Part shown: piece by piece, positions 32,276 through 42,368 of the stretch | Numbering within the stretch: the stretch's first letter is position 1 | Layout of the letters: each line of letters begins with the position of its first letter | Assembly (NCBI GenBank): GCA_007449985.2 | Contig: VIIQ02000652.1 | Location: 1 to 64,000, forward strand | Reading direction: 5' to 3' | From: Desmodesmus armatus | Taxonomy: Eukaryota > Chlorophyta > Chlorophyceae > Sphaeropleales > Scenedesmaceae | Length of the DNA stretch: 64,000 nt | Notes under the pieces: model-generated | Seen by the model: the letters and a program-made list of their open reading frames with translations, nothing else | The model's database searches: none | What the model was told of the DNA's origin: nothing | Made by a program: the position numbers and the translations under genes

Positions 32276-33638
32276 TGGTTGATGTCTTTCGTTGCCTGAG
32301 CACTTGTGCACTGCCTTTCCGCCCTGCTGCCTGCAGGCTGCCTTCTGCTGCTGTCGCTGAGCAGCCGGCTTCTGCGTCCGCAACACCAGCATGCCCATTC
32401 AGTGCGGCGCTGAGATGCCCGTTAGAAGCGACATCTGTCGCTGGGTCACCTTCTGCCGCCGCTGTGCTGCTGTTGGCCGCTGCACCTGACTGCAAGTCTG
32501 CTGCCGCTGCTGCAGCTGCTGCCTGCTGCTCAGAGGAGGAGGCCTGCAATGAAATCAGGTCATATTGCTTGTGGGTGGTTTGCTGCTTGCTGACTGTTTT
32601 TGTTGTCGTTTGGCAGACAGACCACAAGCAAATGGACTTGTAGGGAGAGGTGGCGTGCTCAGCACAGGCCAATGTGTGACATGCATGTGCTTGAGTCATG
32701 CTGCAATGTTCCAGCATCAGCTCCTGCAGGGCAGGGCAGAGCACTACCCTCACCTGGTTGCTGACTTGCAGCTCGTGATACTTGGCCTGCAGCTTGTCCC
32801 GCACTTCCTCAAACAGCTGCCATGCAATGACAGCTGGCAGGAACGCCAGCTTGGCGCAGCACATCAGGAAGGAGCTGCGGCATGCAGCCAGGATACACAA
32901 GTCATAACATACAAAGATGTTGGAATTGGCCGTAGCTTTTTGAAGAAAGGGGGGGATGGCACTCATGAGGCCCCCGGTGGCACCCAAACAGTCCTGCAAG
33001 GGTGCTGAGTTGCACTAGAGGCTCTAGAGGCTTTGAACCACAGGAACATAACCATGATGATGGCTGCGGGCTTTGCATTACGGAACTAGTGCTGTCTTTC
33101 AAGCCAGCTTGACTCCCATCACAACACCCCTTGCTTTGGTTGCAGACACACTGCCAGTTGCTGTGTATCATGTCATACTAGGCTGCTGGCACGGTTTCCT
33201 GCCACCAGCCAAGTCATCATCGGGAAATAAAACAGAATGCAGCTAGCGCAGCGACCTCACAGACACGCCACAACAGGATGCACATAGCGCAGCCACCTCA
33301 CATACACACTCCAACATAATGCAGGTAGCGCAGCGACATCACAGACACACCACAACACAATGCCTGTATCGCTACGACATCACAGAGACATACCTGGTCT
33401 GCAGCTCCCTCCTTGCCGTTGACACCAGGAAGCGCTTCACGTCCCTCAAGGACAGACTGCATAGCCATGCCCACAGCAGAGGCTCCTGGAAAGCTGCTAG
33501 GATGCCTGAACTGAACCACACCAGCAGCAGGATTGCAACTGCCAGCACATTGCCTGCTGCATACAGGGAGATCTGGAAGTAGGGCGAGCTGCTCTGGACC
33601 AGACGTTGAGTCCCCTGGTACTGTGTTGGGGAATTCAT
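25069..33638 (-). CDS. TMEM245-like multi-pass membrane protein (AI-2E-transporter superfamily)
   Basis: Transport function in this family is uncertain. Exons by eye: 33394-33638, 32754-32874, 30801-32543, 29817-30476, 28685-28885, 27450-27795, 26567-27117, 26228-26538, 25830-25948 and 25069-25527. The N-terminal exon encodes a TM pair (FSSGILAAFQEPLLWAWLCS). The 1.7-kb exon carries long poly-Gln and Ser/Ala tracts around ELLRFILGGLLP. A further TM (LILGSVVLSAVLLVQIGDES) precedes the lumen-like linker exon. The C-terminal exon is a typical AI-2E/TMEM245 end with HVGAYTFGDDLI, FGGMWHFANPLQGVLLGP and a final TM. The reading frame is continuous except between 26567-27117 and 26228-26538, where my borders leave a 1-nt mismatch, so one splice site there is wrong or a small exon is missed. 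Predicted length is about 1,580 aa, larger than animal TMEM245, mostly through low-complexity insertions. Confidence 0.82.
27283..27332. repeat. CAGG tetranucleotide repeat
   Basis: About ten tandem GCAG/GGCA units lie in a TMEM245 intron. The same motif forms the larger satellite at 21110-21430. Confidence 0.9.
27951..28010 (-). pseudogene. Fragment of TMEM245 exon 28685-28885, 3' end with donor
   Basis: GGCTCACCTTTGACAGGGTT followed by GGCTGATAAGGGAGTCGCTGG matches the real exon border at 28676-28725 with a few substitutions. It lies about 700 bp downstream of that exon. Confidence 0.8.
28418..28725 (-). repeat. 161-bp tandem duplication that includes a TMEM245 exon border
   Basis: GGCCATGCTAGGGTTGCCCT occurs at 28419 and 28580, 161 bp apart. 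The duplicated unit continues through CTTTGATAGGTTGTGGCTGA (28517 and 28684), which is the 3' end of the true exon. The left copy has a damaged donor, CTCTCC replacing CTCACC on the + strand, and loses similarity after about 40 exonic nt. Confidence 0.85.
29004..29590 (-). pseudogene. Three decayed upstream copies of TMEM245 exon 28685-28885
   Basis: The 5' half of the exon (AVVSLNTLVRQKGTEAGLTE then SLVQQYE) recurs at about 29004-29097, 29228-29326 and 29487-29590. Each has an upstream CTGCAG/CTGCATG acceptor and the same following intron block (GATGCAGGGAGGAGAGAGG). The first lacks one codon, the second keeps frame, and the third has a stop and a changed junction. None has the exon's second half (TQYVLQETLPG), so the 28685-28885 exon is the functional one. 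Confidence 0.85.
33246..33397. repeat. ~41-bp minisatellite abutting the first TMEM245 splice donor
   Basis: Four units of about 41 bp run from GCGCAGCGACCTCACAGACA. The last and most diverged unit (CGCTACGACATCACAGAGAC) ends in the ATACCTGG that contains the donor of the first exon. No gene is seen in the repeat itself. Confidence 0.85.
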
Positions 33639-34127
33639 TGGGTAGGATCAGACGGCACAGGCCTACAGCATGTCTGTGTCAGCACCCATCTCTATCTGCA
33701 GATGCAGCTGCACTGTTGGTGGTCTGGCAGGAGCTGACAAACGTGCTAGTGTGGCGACGACACTGACTTTCTGGATTGCTGATGAAAATCAATGGGCAAT
33801 TACAATGATGTAGGCGTTGGAGAGCTTGCAAAGGTTTGACTGAGTCTGGGCGATCCGGGTCGCCTCAATTGACGTTCGTCACACAAACTAGAGCATCTGG
33901 TCAACATTACAAACTTGATGTCGATCTGGCTTGTGTTCTGGACCTGCAGCTGGCAGTTGGCAACTGAAATGAGTAAGGCCAGGGGGGTGGGGAGGTAGAG
34001 GCAGGAAGGAGCAGAGAGGCAACGTGTGTATTTGTTTGTTGTGGCAGGACCTTACTGATCCAAACCCACATACAGTGCACTTTTTTCCCTGTCCTTGAGG
34101 CTGCCCCCTCCCCCTCCTCTGGCAGCA

Positions 34128-37058
34128 ATGCACTCGTCCTGTCTGCTGCCAACAGCAGCATCACCCAGACAGCCTGTCTCATGTCACAGGCCGCTCAATA
34201 AAAAGAAATACTACACCCACACACAACATCACCACCGTCAGCGGTTGGTGCTGTGTGCCGCTGCCAGCAACAGCAAAGCTGCAGTCGGCATCGATCTAGG
34301 CACCACAAACTCTGTAGTGGCCATACTGAGAGAGGGCGAGACATACCCAACAGTCATCCACGACAGCAGCAGCGGGACGTTCACTGTCCCTTCAGTCGTG
34401 AGCTACACTGCAACAGTAGACACACCCCTTGTTGGTGCCGCAGCCAGGCAGCAAGCAGCAGCCAACGCCAGCAACACTTTCTATAGTGTAAAGAGACTCA
34501 TGGGACGCAGCTGGACACAGATTCCGGACGCCATGGCACTCACATACAAGGTGCAGCAGGCACAGAACGGGGGCGTAGAGCTTGTCTGCCCTGCACAGGG
34601 CGCGACCCTGACACCGCAACAGGTGGGTCTGGTGTATGGATTTTTTTTTAATACCAGGGTTTTACCAGCGTGTGAGTTGCTGCTCACGCCAAGCATCAGC
34701 TTGCAGTTGAGCTCGGGCAACGTGTACATCCTGGCAGCTAGTTGACCTGTACATCGGCTGGTGTGCCAATTGGCAGATTTGGGGGTGCTGGTCCTGTCTA
34801 GGGAGGCTAGAAGCATGGCGTGTGGGGGAGGCACATGTATAGATAGCGGAGGTGAAACCTAGAAAAAAGGGTAGGAAGAAAGGTGGGAGAAGAAGAAGAC
34901 AAAGATTACGGCAGTCACAGTGTCCTCACCGTGCCCTCAGGCCATCTATGCACCCTAGGTCTCCCATCATTCTCACCGCATCAGAGAAACTTTATTGGTG
35001 CTCATTGAGCCTCTGGCTCCCTTGTGGGTTGCTCAGCTTCTTGCTGAGCCAATTTTTTTAACTGTAACATTACTGTAACTGTTACTTTTTGCTGCCGCAG
35101 GTGTCAGCAGAGCTACTGCGCCACTTGGTAGATCTTGCCAGCCAGCATCTGTCCGGCAACACACCACAGCAGGTGGTCATAACAGTCCCTGCGTACTTTG
35201 ACACGCAGCAGCGGCAGGCGACTCTTGAGGCAGCGAAGCTTGCAGGAATCTCACAGGTGTGACACATGTGCTACAGCTTTGGCTGCTCGCTGTAGCTGTC
35301 AGCAGACTTTCTGTTGGCGCAGTTGGAGCATGGACCTTGCTGTTGTCATAGGTGTGACATTGTGGGTGGGTTCTTGCTGCTCAGAGCAGCTTGCAGCTGG
35401 GCCCAGTCCAGCACAACATGAGGACAGGAGTCAAGGAGTCAACCTTCAAGTGTCAATCTTGCAGTGGCTTGTTTGCTACCCTGGGTTCTGATTGGTAGCG
35501 GTACCATATGTATGTAAAGGGATGATCATCCTCATGAGCTTGTGTTGTCTGCATCAACCCACACCCTGTGCATGGTGCCAGGCTGCGCCTACACCTTCCC
35601 CGCTGGCAGTAGCACATCAAAAACTTAATGAATGCGGATCGTTGCCTGCCTACACATGCAGGTCTCGCTCCTACAAGAACCTGTCGCAGCAGCCATGGCA
35701 TTTGGGTTTGGTAAACCCTACGATGCTGAAACCCTGCTGGTGTTTGACCTGGGTGGTGGCACGTTTGACTTGTCAGTTGTTGACAGCTTTGAGGGAATCA
35801 TGGAGGTTTTAGCAACTGGCGGAGATGCCTTTCTGGGCGGGGACGACTTTGACAGCGCTATCCTGCAGGGTGTGCTGGCACAGCAGCAGGACACGCAGCA
35901 GCAGCAGGACCAGACACACCCGGGTCACAATAGTCAAAGCAGCAGCAGCGGCAGCAATCAAAGCAACCATGGCAGCAGTGCTGTCAGCATCAGCAGCTTG
36001 CAGCCAGATGTGCTTGCCGAGCTGCTGGCAGCTGTGGAGGCCGCCAAGTGCCAGCTCAGCACACAGGAGGCAGTACAGGTGCCGATCAGCACAGCAGCAG
36101 CAGTACATTTTGGCGGGAAACACCAGCACCGACAGCACCAGCAGCAGCAGCATGCTAGCAGCGTAGAGCTGACCCGGCATCGCATGCATGATCTTACAGC
36201 AGGCCTCAGGCAGCGGCTATGGCAGCCGCTGCAGCCCCTGGCAGATGCCTGCAAGCTGCAGTATGCTTGCACACCCAGCAGCATTGAGCAGCGGCTGCAA
36301 GGGCAGCAGCCGCCGGCGGCCACTGCTGGCAGCAGTGGCAGCAATGGCAGCAGTGTAGATCCGTACGCGCCGAAGCCGCGCCAGCTGACGGCGGTGCTGC
36401 TGGTGGGCGGCGCTACTCGGATGCCCATTGTGCAGCAGGGGCTGCAGGTGCTGACTGGACTACAACCTAGGTGAGCCCTGCTGCAGCTGCATGTACATGT
36501 TCTGTTCCCCTTTTTGAAGGTTTGGTTACTGCTGTAGCTGCTGTAGCTGGACACACACAAGCCTGTATTTCCCTTGTGTTGCCGGTGCAGCATTAGCATC
36601 ACCACCACCATGCAAGCCAGTCATGGCCTCATTCATGCCTCGGTTTGGATGAATTTATTCGTTATCGGTGTCTGTACTGGAAGATGGTTCATGCAGAGAT
36701 GTGTTGCTCAACAATCACAGCACAGGTTGGGTACCACCTACAGACATTCACTGGGCAGGCCTGCAAGTTGGTGTTCTGAATGTACGTGTGCTGCCACAAC
36801 CGCCTAATGACATCGCGGTCGCTGCCCTCTCAAGCTTGTGCTCCCTGTACTGCCTGCCATCCGTGCCTCTTGAACGCTATTGCTGCTGTTGCTGCTACTG
36901 CTGCTGCGGTGTCTTGCAGGTCAGAGGTTGACCCAGAGCAGGCTGTTGCGTTGGGTGCTGCCATACAAGCAGCAGTGCTACTGGGGCTCAGCAGTGGCGT
37001 GGAACTGATGGATGGCAGCTATGTGGAGGAATTTCATGACCGTAGCACTGGTTTCTGA
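34128..37058 (+). CDS. Hsp70-like protein with ATPase domain only, probably plastid-targeted
   Basis: Four exons close in phase (532 aa): 34128-34622, 35101-35256, 35662-36470 and 36920-37058. The leader ([20 protein letters not shown]) resembles a transit peptide; an upstream in-frame ATG at 34095 is the alternative start. The Hsp70 phosphate-1 loop is [14 protein letters not shown]. Exon 2 has [17 protein letters not shown], exon 3 has [17 protein letters not shown] and FLGGDDFD, then a Gln/Ser-rich insertion and the adenosine-binding [15 protein letters not shown]. Exon 4 has [19 protein letters not shown]. The protein then ends in [19 protein letters not shown], with neither the hydrophobic DVTPLS-type linker nor a substrate-binding domain. 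It therefore cannot act as a classical foldase. Hsp70s with little more than the ATPase domain are known (animal STCH), and a regulatory or co-factor role is inference. Confidence 0.88.
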
Positions 37059-37089
37059 GGCGGGACAGCTCATACCTTGTTGGCCCCCA

Positions 37090-37094
37090 TGTAA
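37090..37094 (+). terminator. TGTAA poly(A) signal of the Hsp70-like gene
   Basis: TGTAA, the usual chlorophyte polyadenylation signal, lies 31 nt after the stop codon. The motif is short and could be chance. Confidence 0.45.
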
Positions 37095-37123
37095 TGTGGT
37101 CACAGATAGGTCATGACGGCAAC

Positions 37124-37165
37124 CAGGGTTTAGGGTTCTCAAGGGCGGGACCCTAAACCCTAACC
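37124..37165. repeat. Telomere-like motif in inverted arrangement
   Basis: GGTTTAGGGTTC and CCCTAAACCCTAACCC face each other around a short GC spacer (CAAGGGCGGG). They lie just downstream of the Hsp70-like gene. Confidence 0.6.
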
Positions 37166-37674
37166 CAGCAGGTGCAACACAGTAGCATAACACCACCTGA
37201 TGTGGCTCTGGTCCGTCCTATGACAGTCACTTGCATATGTCACAGCAAGCTTGTTCCACGGCGCCCTGTTCAGCATGCTGTTACTCAGTAGCAACAGTCA
37301 GTTCACACCATGACAGGGCAGCATCGCAGAGCACGGGCACGGCGGTGATCGTACCCGCCACAGTGTGCAGCATCTGCAGCACTGTTGGCAGCCAGCCAGC
37401 CAGCCATGTTGGTGTGGAGCCCGGCGCCGTGTACCGTGGGGGACTCTGGGCAGCGGTCAGCCCCGGTGAAGGGGTACTACCCCTTTCCAGCAGAAGTCAC
37501 GCACCCAACTTGCGACAGGGTGTTTGCAAGGTTGTTTTTGTTGCAAACCTGAAATTACATCCAGCTGGTCGTGCTTGCAGCGGTTTGCAATTGCTTGTGA
37601 ACCTCGGAGAACGAGGCTCGGTCCAACATCGGAAACCTCGGATGTGAAGGCCATCGGAACCGCGGGTATTTCGT

Positions 37675-37765
37675 CGAACCCCCTCAAAGCCGCATGCACA
37701 GTCTGAACGATCGGGACCTTTTTGTCGAACCACTGCCATGCTTGCCGCTCCCCAGACCACAGGAG
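37675..37765. repeat. Dispersed ~85-bp repeat, copy 1
   Basis: The block AACCCCCTCAAAGCCGCATG to CCAGACCACAGGAG is about 80% similar to 39160-39245, sharing CCTCAAAGCCGCATG and GTCGAACCACTGCCATGC. In the minus frame it reads WQWFDK in both. It may be a fragment of an old transposon or a duplicated gene; I recognise no family. Confidence 0.7.
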
Positions 37766-37912
37766 TGATGCCTTCAACAAAGGTGCATGGGTGGATGCTG
37801 CATACTGCTGCGTTATCAGGCCCTGCTTGCCATCAAGGTGTTGCTTGCTGACTTCTGCAACGGGCAACACTGGCAGCCATGATCTCAAACAGGCTGCCCC
37901 TTTCGCCTGCAG

Positions 37913-38200
37913 GAATTTGCTGTAGTGGTGCTGCTCCTGGTCCTGTCAACATGCGCAATGGCAGATGCCTCGAACAGCGCAGCTGTGGGGACCCTGCCCT
38001 CCCGCAAACTGGCTGAGGCCGATTGGGTATACTACGAAAAGTCCAAGTGTACCCGGATCGCCTCGCACTATCGCAGTTGGTACTGTGATACGGGCAATAT
38101 TGCCTGCTGTGGCCCCTCCAGCGAGCTCTGCTATGGCCGAACGGACACTGGCTTTGAATGCAAGCCTGTGGACAGGGCAGGCCACTGCTGCAATGTGTGA
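37913..38200 (+). CDS. Small secreted cysteine-rich protein, terminal exon
   Basis: A TTTCGCCTGCAG acceptor opens a frame with a hydrophobic signal-peptide core (EFAVVVLLLVLSTCAMADA), so the start codon probably lies in an upstream exon not identified here. Alternatively translation could start at the internal ATG near 37958, which would remove the signal. The mature part is about 75 residues with eight cysteines: SKC, WYC, ACC, ELC, FEC and a terminal HCC. That is two CC pairs and two singles on each side of the middle, suggesting a disulfide-knotted fold. I recognise no family. A cell-wall, protease-inhibitor or defence role would be guesswork. The neighbour upstream is the Hsp70-like gene on the same strand. 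Confidence 0.5.
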   Translation, partial: EFAVVVLLLVLSTCAMADASNSAAVGTLPSRKLAEADWVYYEKSKCTRIASHYRSWYCDTGNIACCGPSSELCYGRTDTGFECKPVDRAGHCCNV

Positions 38201-39159
38201 AGGCGTATGCACTGTCTTGGAACACACTTAGTAACATGGTGGTGCGGCACCTGCCGACTGGCGTCACTGTGAATGGGGCCCATTCAGCAGCTGGGCGACC
38301 CCGTTGAGAGGCTGATTTATTGTTGCCATGCCAGCTAGCCCAGGGGGGCCTATTTCAGAATGCATCTGACTCGTGTTCCGTTTCGAACAAGAAAGTTGAT
38401 GTGTCTGCTCGTAGTGCTGCTCCTTGCAGTCATTGGTCAGGTCTCATGAGGTCTCTGTGGCGTTGTGTTGATGCATCAATGTGGTTCATGCACCACATGG
38501 CTTCAATGCCACCCTTGCACTGGCCTTCGCCTGCCAGACTCTGGCGGTGGTGCCATGGGGATGGCATATCTGTCACACTTTGTACACTGTGTGGCACATG
38601 TTGTGCCTGCATGAACACACGGGGCCCCACAGGTCGCCAACCTGTCATCCAGTTTTTGAGACCTTTCAGTCGAATGCACACATATACATGGCGCTGGTTG
38701 AGCAGGAGTGCTGCAATTTTGGCCAGCTTGCAAGAGGTGCATGCATTGTGCAGTTGGCCAGGTGTTCGGCAAATCGTGCAAGCATGATGCTGTAATGGCA
38801 TCTTTGTGCTGCATGCAGCATCAGGGTGCAGGATGGGGGGAGGGAGGGGGTGCCTGGTAGTACAGCAGCTGAAGGGCATGTGTCACCTGGGGAATGTGGG
38901 GCAGCGGTGAGTGACAGGTGCTGCTCAGCAAATTTACCCCAGCAAAGCCCAAAAACTTCTGCAATGGTCACCTTCCCCAAGGTTTTGCAGGAGGGAAACG
39001 GCCAGAACCGCCAAATTGAATGCATGTAGTTGGTTCTGCCAAGGTGATGCCTATTTGCTCAAGCTTAGTGCGTTTTCTTGTCTGGGATGATTGGAAGGCC
39101 AGCTAGTTTGTCTGACATACCAGGACACTTATAAAATGATACTACTATAATACTACATC
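38201..39159. other. No gene recognised
   Basis: Unique-looking sequence lies between the cysteine-rich exon and the second dispersed repeat copy. Several open frames exist but none resembles a protein or shows exon borders in register. Confidence 0.5.
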
Positions 39160-39245
39160 AGAACCCTCAAAGCCGCATGCGCAGTCTGGACAATCGGAAC
39201 CCTCCTTGTCGAACCACTGCCATGCTCCTTTCCGGACTCCTGTGC
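39160..39245. repeat. Dispersed ~85-bp repeat, copy 2
   Basis: This is the diverged partner of 37675-37765, followed directly by the GGCCA/CTGGC-rich tract. Confidence 0.7.
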
Positions 39246-39289
39246 TCTGGAGAGCGCAATCCTCGTGGCGCAACCCACCAGCAGCACTG

Positions 39290-39600
39290 CCCACTAGGCC
39301 GACGACCCCCTGGCTGGGCCAACCCTGTTTTCATTGACTGGGGTTGGCTGGCCACCCTGACCAAAATGAGACTCCGGCTAGGGTGGCCACACCCTGGCCA
39401 GACCTAGCCGAGGTTGGCCGCTTGGGGCGGCCATGGCTGACTGTTGCAGCCAAGGCTGGCTAGGGTGGCTGCCGCCTGGCCATAGCCAAACGTCTGGCAA
39501 GGGTGTGGTCAGGGTGCTGGGTATGGCTGGCTAGCTTTTGGCCATGGCTAGCTTCTGCACAGTGCACCATGGCCTGGCTATGGCCTGGTCACGGCGCTCG
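39290..39600. repeat. CTGGC/GGCTAG-rich imperfect repeat tract
   Basis: Short palindrome-prone words (TGGCTAGGGTGGC, GGCCATGGC, CTGGCCAGAC) recur irregularly. A second tract of the same style lies at 49405-49575. The sequence can form many small hairpins. No coding potential was seen. Confidence 0.75.
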
Positions 39601-40087
39601 AATGTGGCTTCTGTAGGGAGTTTGTGCTGCGTTTGAATGTGCTTGCAGCATACTTGTAGTGTACATTTCTGCTTTCAGAGATGCCATACTGTGTGACTTC
39701 AGCAACCAAGACCGTGTAGCCTGCTCACATCGCTTTGCTTCAGCCTGGCAGGAAGAGCAGACATGCTGCATGTACACGCTTCGCATTGGCACAGGCACTG
39801 CTGTGCTGCCAAGACAATGTGTGCACAGAGCCAAACCAACAGCCACACAATCTTACAGAGAAATCAACATCCAGCACCTCAAGCAATGTCATGCATACTG
39901 TTGCACTTGCACAAGCATTACCCCGTTCTCAACACGGCCCATAAGGGACAGTAACTTGCAGTCAAACATATGCGGCACTTGTCAACAACAGGTGCACCGC
40001 AGACAAAAGCGCACCGGCCTGTACTGCACACCACAGGGTGCATGATCCCCTCTCATTGCAGGCAGCCAAACAGTGCAACTGCTGCTG

Positions 40088-40131
40088 GGCCGCACTACAA
40101 AGAGAGCTGGGCCGCACTACAAAGAGAGCTT
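40088..40131. repeat. 22-bp perfect tandem duplication
   Basis: GGGCCGCACTACAAAGAGAG plus CT is present twice in direct succession. Confidence 0.9.
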
Positions 40132-40239
40132 GGTTTCCACTGTAGGCTTAAGCACAGCCAGCAGCGCTGCTGCATTGCTGGCAGTCATTGATTTTGACTG
40201 TGTGCTTGTGGTCTGGCTCTGCCCTACAAGTCCGCAGAG

Positions 40240-41228
40240 CCACTGCAACCGCTGGTGCTGCACTGCACGGGTAGCTGCACTTGGCCCCTGTTGTGCAGGA
40301 GCGGGCGTCACTGTCGTAAGGCTCCCGAGCGCCACTCAGCTCCAGGTCCTGCAGGTGGCCAAGCAACCCCACTGTCGCAGCTCGTTGCTCGCCTGCAAGC
40401 AACACAATGCAGAACAAGCAGGCTGTTGCAGAGCTGGTGACCTGCAGACACTGCCAGTATGACGGCCCCAGGCAAAAGAACTTGCCATGCTGCTGAATGA
40501 AGCTGCCACACCCCACATACACTGTTAGTGTTTGGGGAAGGTTCTCACACCAGACTTAGCAGGCCCTAGAGCTATGCAAGCACGTTGGTATGTTCGACCC
40601 TTGAAGCGCTCATTGCATGACTGTAGGGGAGAAGACGGCAGCAGCAGCAGCAACAACCAGAGACAACAGTTGCCCTGACAACTTACGGTTGCAGGCATCG
40701 ATGCAGCATGGCAAGAGTGCAGAAACACACGTCCCGCCTGCAGGATATAACGAAGTGTGTGGCCGTCCCTGAACGATGGCAACATAATTCAAGCTGACAG
40801 ATTGCAACTTGAACTCACCGCTCATCGTGCTGTTGCTCTCAGTTGCCAGCATCCAAGCTTGTGTTGATCCTTGATCAGGTCAGAGGCCACACAGCAGCAC
40901 CTCCTGCACAAATACAGGGCAGCACAAACATACAAGGCCAGTACTGAGCAGCAGCACACGTAGGCACAGTCGTGGCAGGCTGTGGCTGCACATGCCAGCT
41001 GCGCATCGGCTGTGCAGCAGAACAAGACTTAAATGCCTGTGCTTCTGCAACTGTCAGCCTTGCTGAGGAACACGAGGTTCTGACTGACTCATGGCAAGCC
41101 GTGCACATGATCAAAGCACAGCTGTCAGATCAACCACCGTGGCTGAACTCACGCTGCAATTCGCCCAGTCGGTCAGTCTTCAGCAGATTTTCAGCGACTG
41201 CAACGCCCTTGGGCATGTTCTCCATTGC
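40240..41228 (-). CDS. Exons of a minus-strand gene, possibly FANCD2-like (partial)
   Basis: Five short exons with good GT/AG borders join in phase. 41153-41228 encodes AMENMPKGVAVAENLLKTDR. About 40826-40872 encodes STQAWMLATESNSTMS. About 40686-40768 encodes DGHTLRYILQAGRVFLHSCH. About 40604-40625 encodes SCNERFK. The last runs from about 40393 down to near 40240 and encodes EQRAATVGLLGHLQDLEL. The order of a Gly-x-Phe-Leu helix, then ERFK-EQ and LL-LQ, resembles the C-terminal part of FANCD2, the DNA-crosslink repair clamp, but similarity is too short to be sure. Further exons may lie to the left, for example near 39650-39760. The LTR element at 41289 lies about 60 bp from the acceptor of the first of these exons, so it would sit in the preceding intron. 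No matching upstream exons were recognised right of 48056. Confidence 0.33.
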
Positions 41229-41744
41229 CTGAGTGAGTCCATGATAGCGACAACGGACCACAGCGAGCTGCGAATGAGACGGTGTAGCGCGGGCGCGGGG
41301 GGCACGGGGGACGGCGAGCGGGCCGGGCCTGACGGGGGGTGACTGCCGTGCACAGCCGGTGCTGGCTTGGCAGCGGGTGCGGGGATGCAACTGGGTGTAG
41401 CGGAGTGGGGACAGCGACCGGCGGCAGGGCTCAGGGCCGCAGGCGCTGCAGTTGCAGGCTCGCTGTCAGGAAGGGCTGTCGGGGTCGGACGTGCCCCGCG
41501 GCGGGTGTGGGGTGTGGGGTCACTGGGGCTGCTGTAGCAGACGTAGGGACTCTCCTCAACAGGTATCACGCAGCCCAGGGATGATCGAAGGCCAAGAGTG
41601 CACAGGGAAGCACTCTGATGTCCACAAGTGTAAACAGTCACCACTCAAAGCTCGACGCAGCCGCTGTGTAAGGCGGGTAAGGGGTGAAAGGGCAAAAGGC
41701 TGCACCGAAGGTTGAGCTCACAAGGATGGGTGATCCCTCACTGC

Positions 41745-41955
41745 ACTGCTGTTGTGCCAGGGGATAGGGGTTGCGACACAAGGGATGATCCCCTCGCTGT
41801 ACTGCTGCTGTGCCAGGGGGTTGGTACCCCTGTGTACTGCTGTCGTGCTGGGGGGTGGGTACCCCTGTATGCTGCTGCTGTGCCGGAGGTGGGGGTCCCA
41901 GCTACTGCTGTTGTGCCGGAGGTACCCCTCAAGGTACTGCTGTTGGTGCTTGCCA
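41745..41955. repeat. Subrepeat block in the LTR
   Basis: About five degenerate units of 35-50 bp share GTACTGCTGCTGTGCCAGGG and GGTACCCCT-type words. The identical block is at 46633-46843 in the other LTR. Such arrays often hold enhancer-like elements, but that role is inference. Confidence 0.75.
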
Positions 41956-42360
41956 AACAAAGGGGAAATGAACTGTGCACTTGCTGCAGTGGCACTGCTG
42001 ATGTTCAAACAAGTCACAGGGACTGGTTCTCAGACTCAGGGAAGTATTGCATGACTGCAAGCACCAACTCGACTCACTGTCTGACGTTCACGTAGCAAAA
42101 GACTTGTATCGACGCGCTGTGCGCGTGCTTCACATGGATTGTTGTCTGCACTGTACTGCTGGTATAGGAAGGGACTGCTGGTCACTCTGGGGCTCAGTCA
42201 GTCTAAGGCAGGTCGTGTCTCTCAAGACACCTTAGCAAGACAAACCAGTCAGTCAGTCAGTTACATGAACAATCTCATGAATGCTCAAACGTAACCTTGA
42301 CAACACAACCTCGAACTCCTCGGTCTCCTCGGTCTTCTGGACAACCTGCTCCGCGCCTGC

Positions 42361-42368
42361 TTATATAG
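42361..42368 (-). promoter_or_regulatory. TATA box in the 3' LTR
   Basis: CTATATAA on the minus strand (TTATATAG on +) is followed by GCAGGCGCG and points the same way as gag. The equivalent in the other LTR is 47249-47256. Confidence 0.55.

Noticed and set aside
37124..37165. Chromosome end or telomere fusion suggested by TTTAGGG/CCCTAAA
   Set aside because: Only two or three units face each other and unique genes continue on both sides.
41180..41644. Pro/Ala-rich minus-strand ORF spanning the left LTR border, repeated at 46074-46532
   Set aside because: It is simply the same GC-rich LTR end present in both LTRs, with no conserved coding features.
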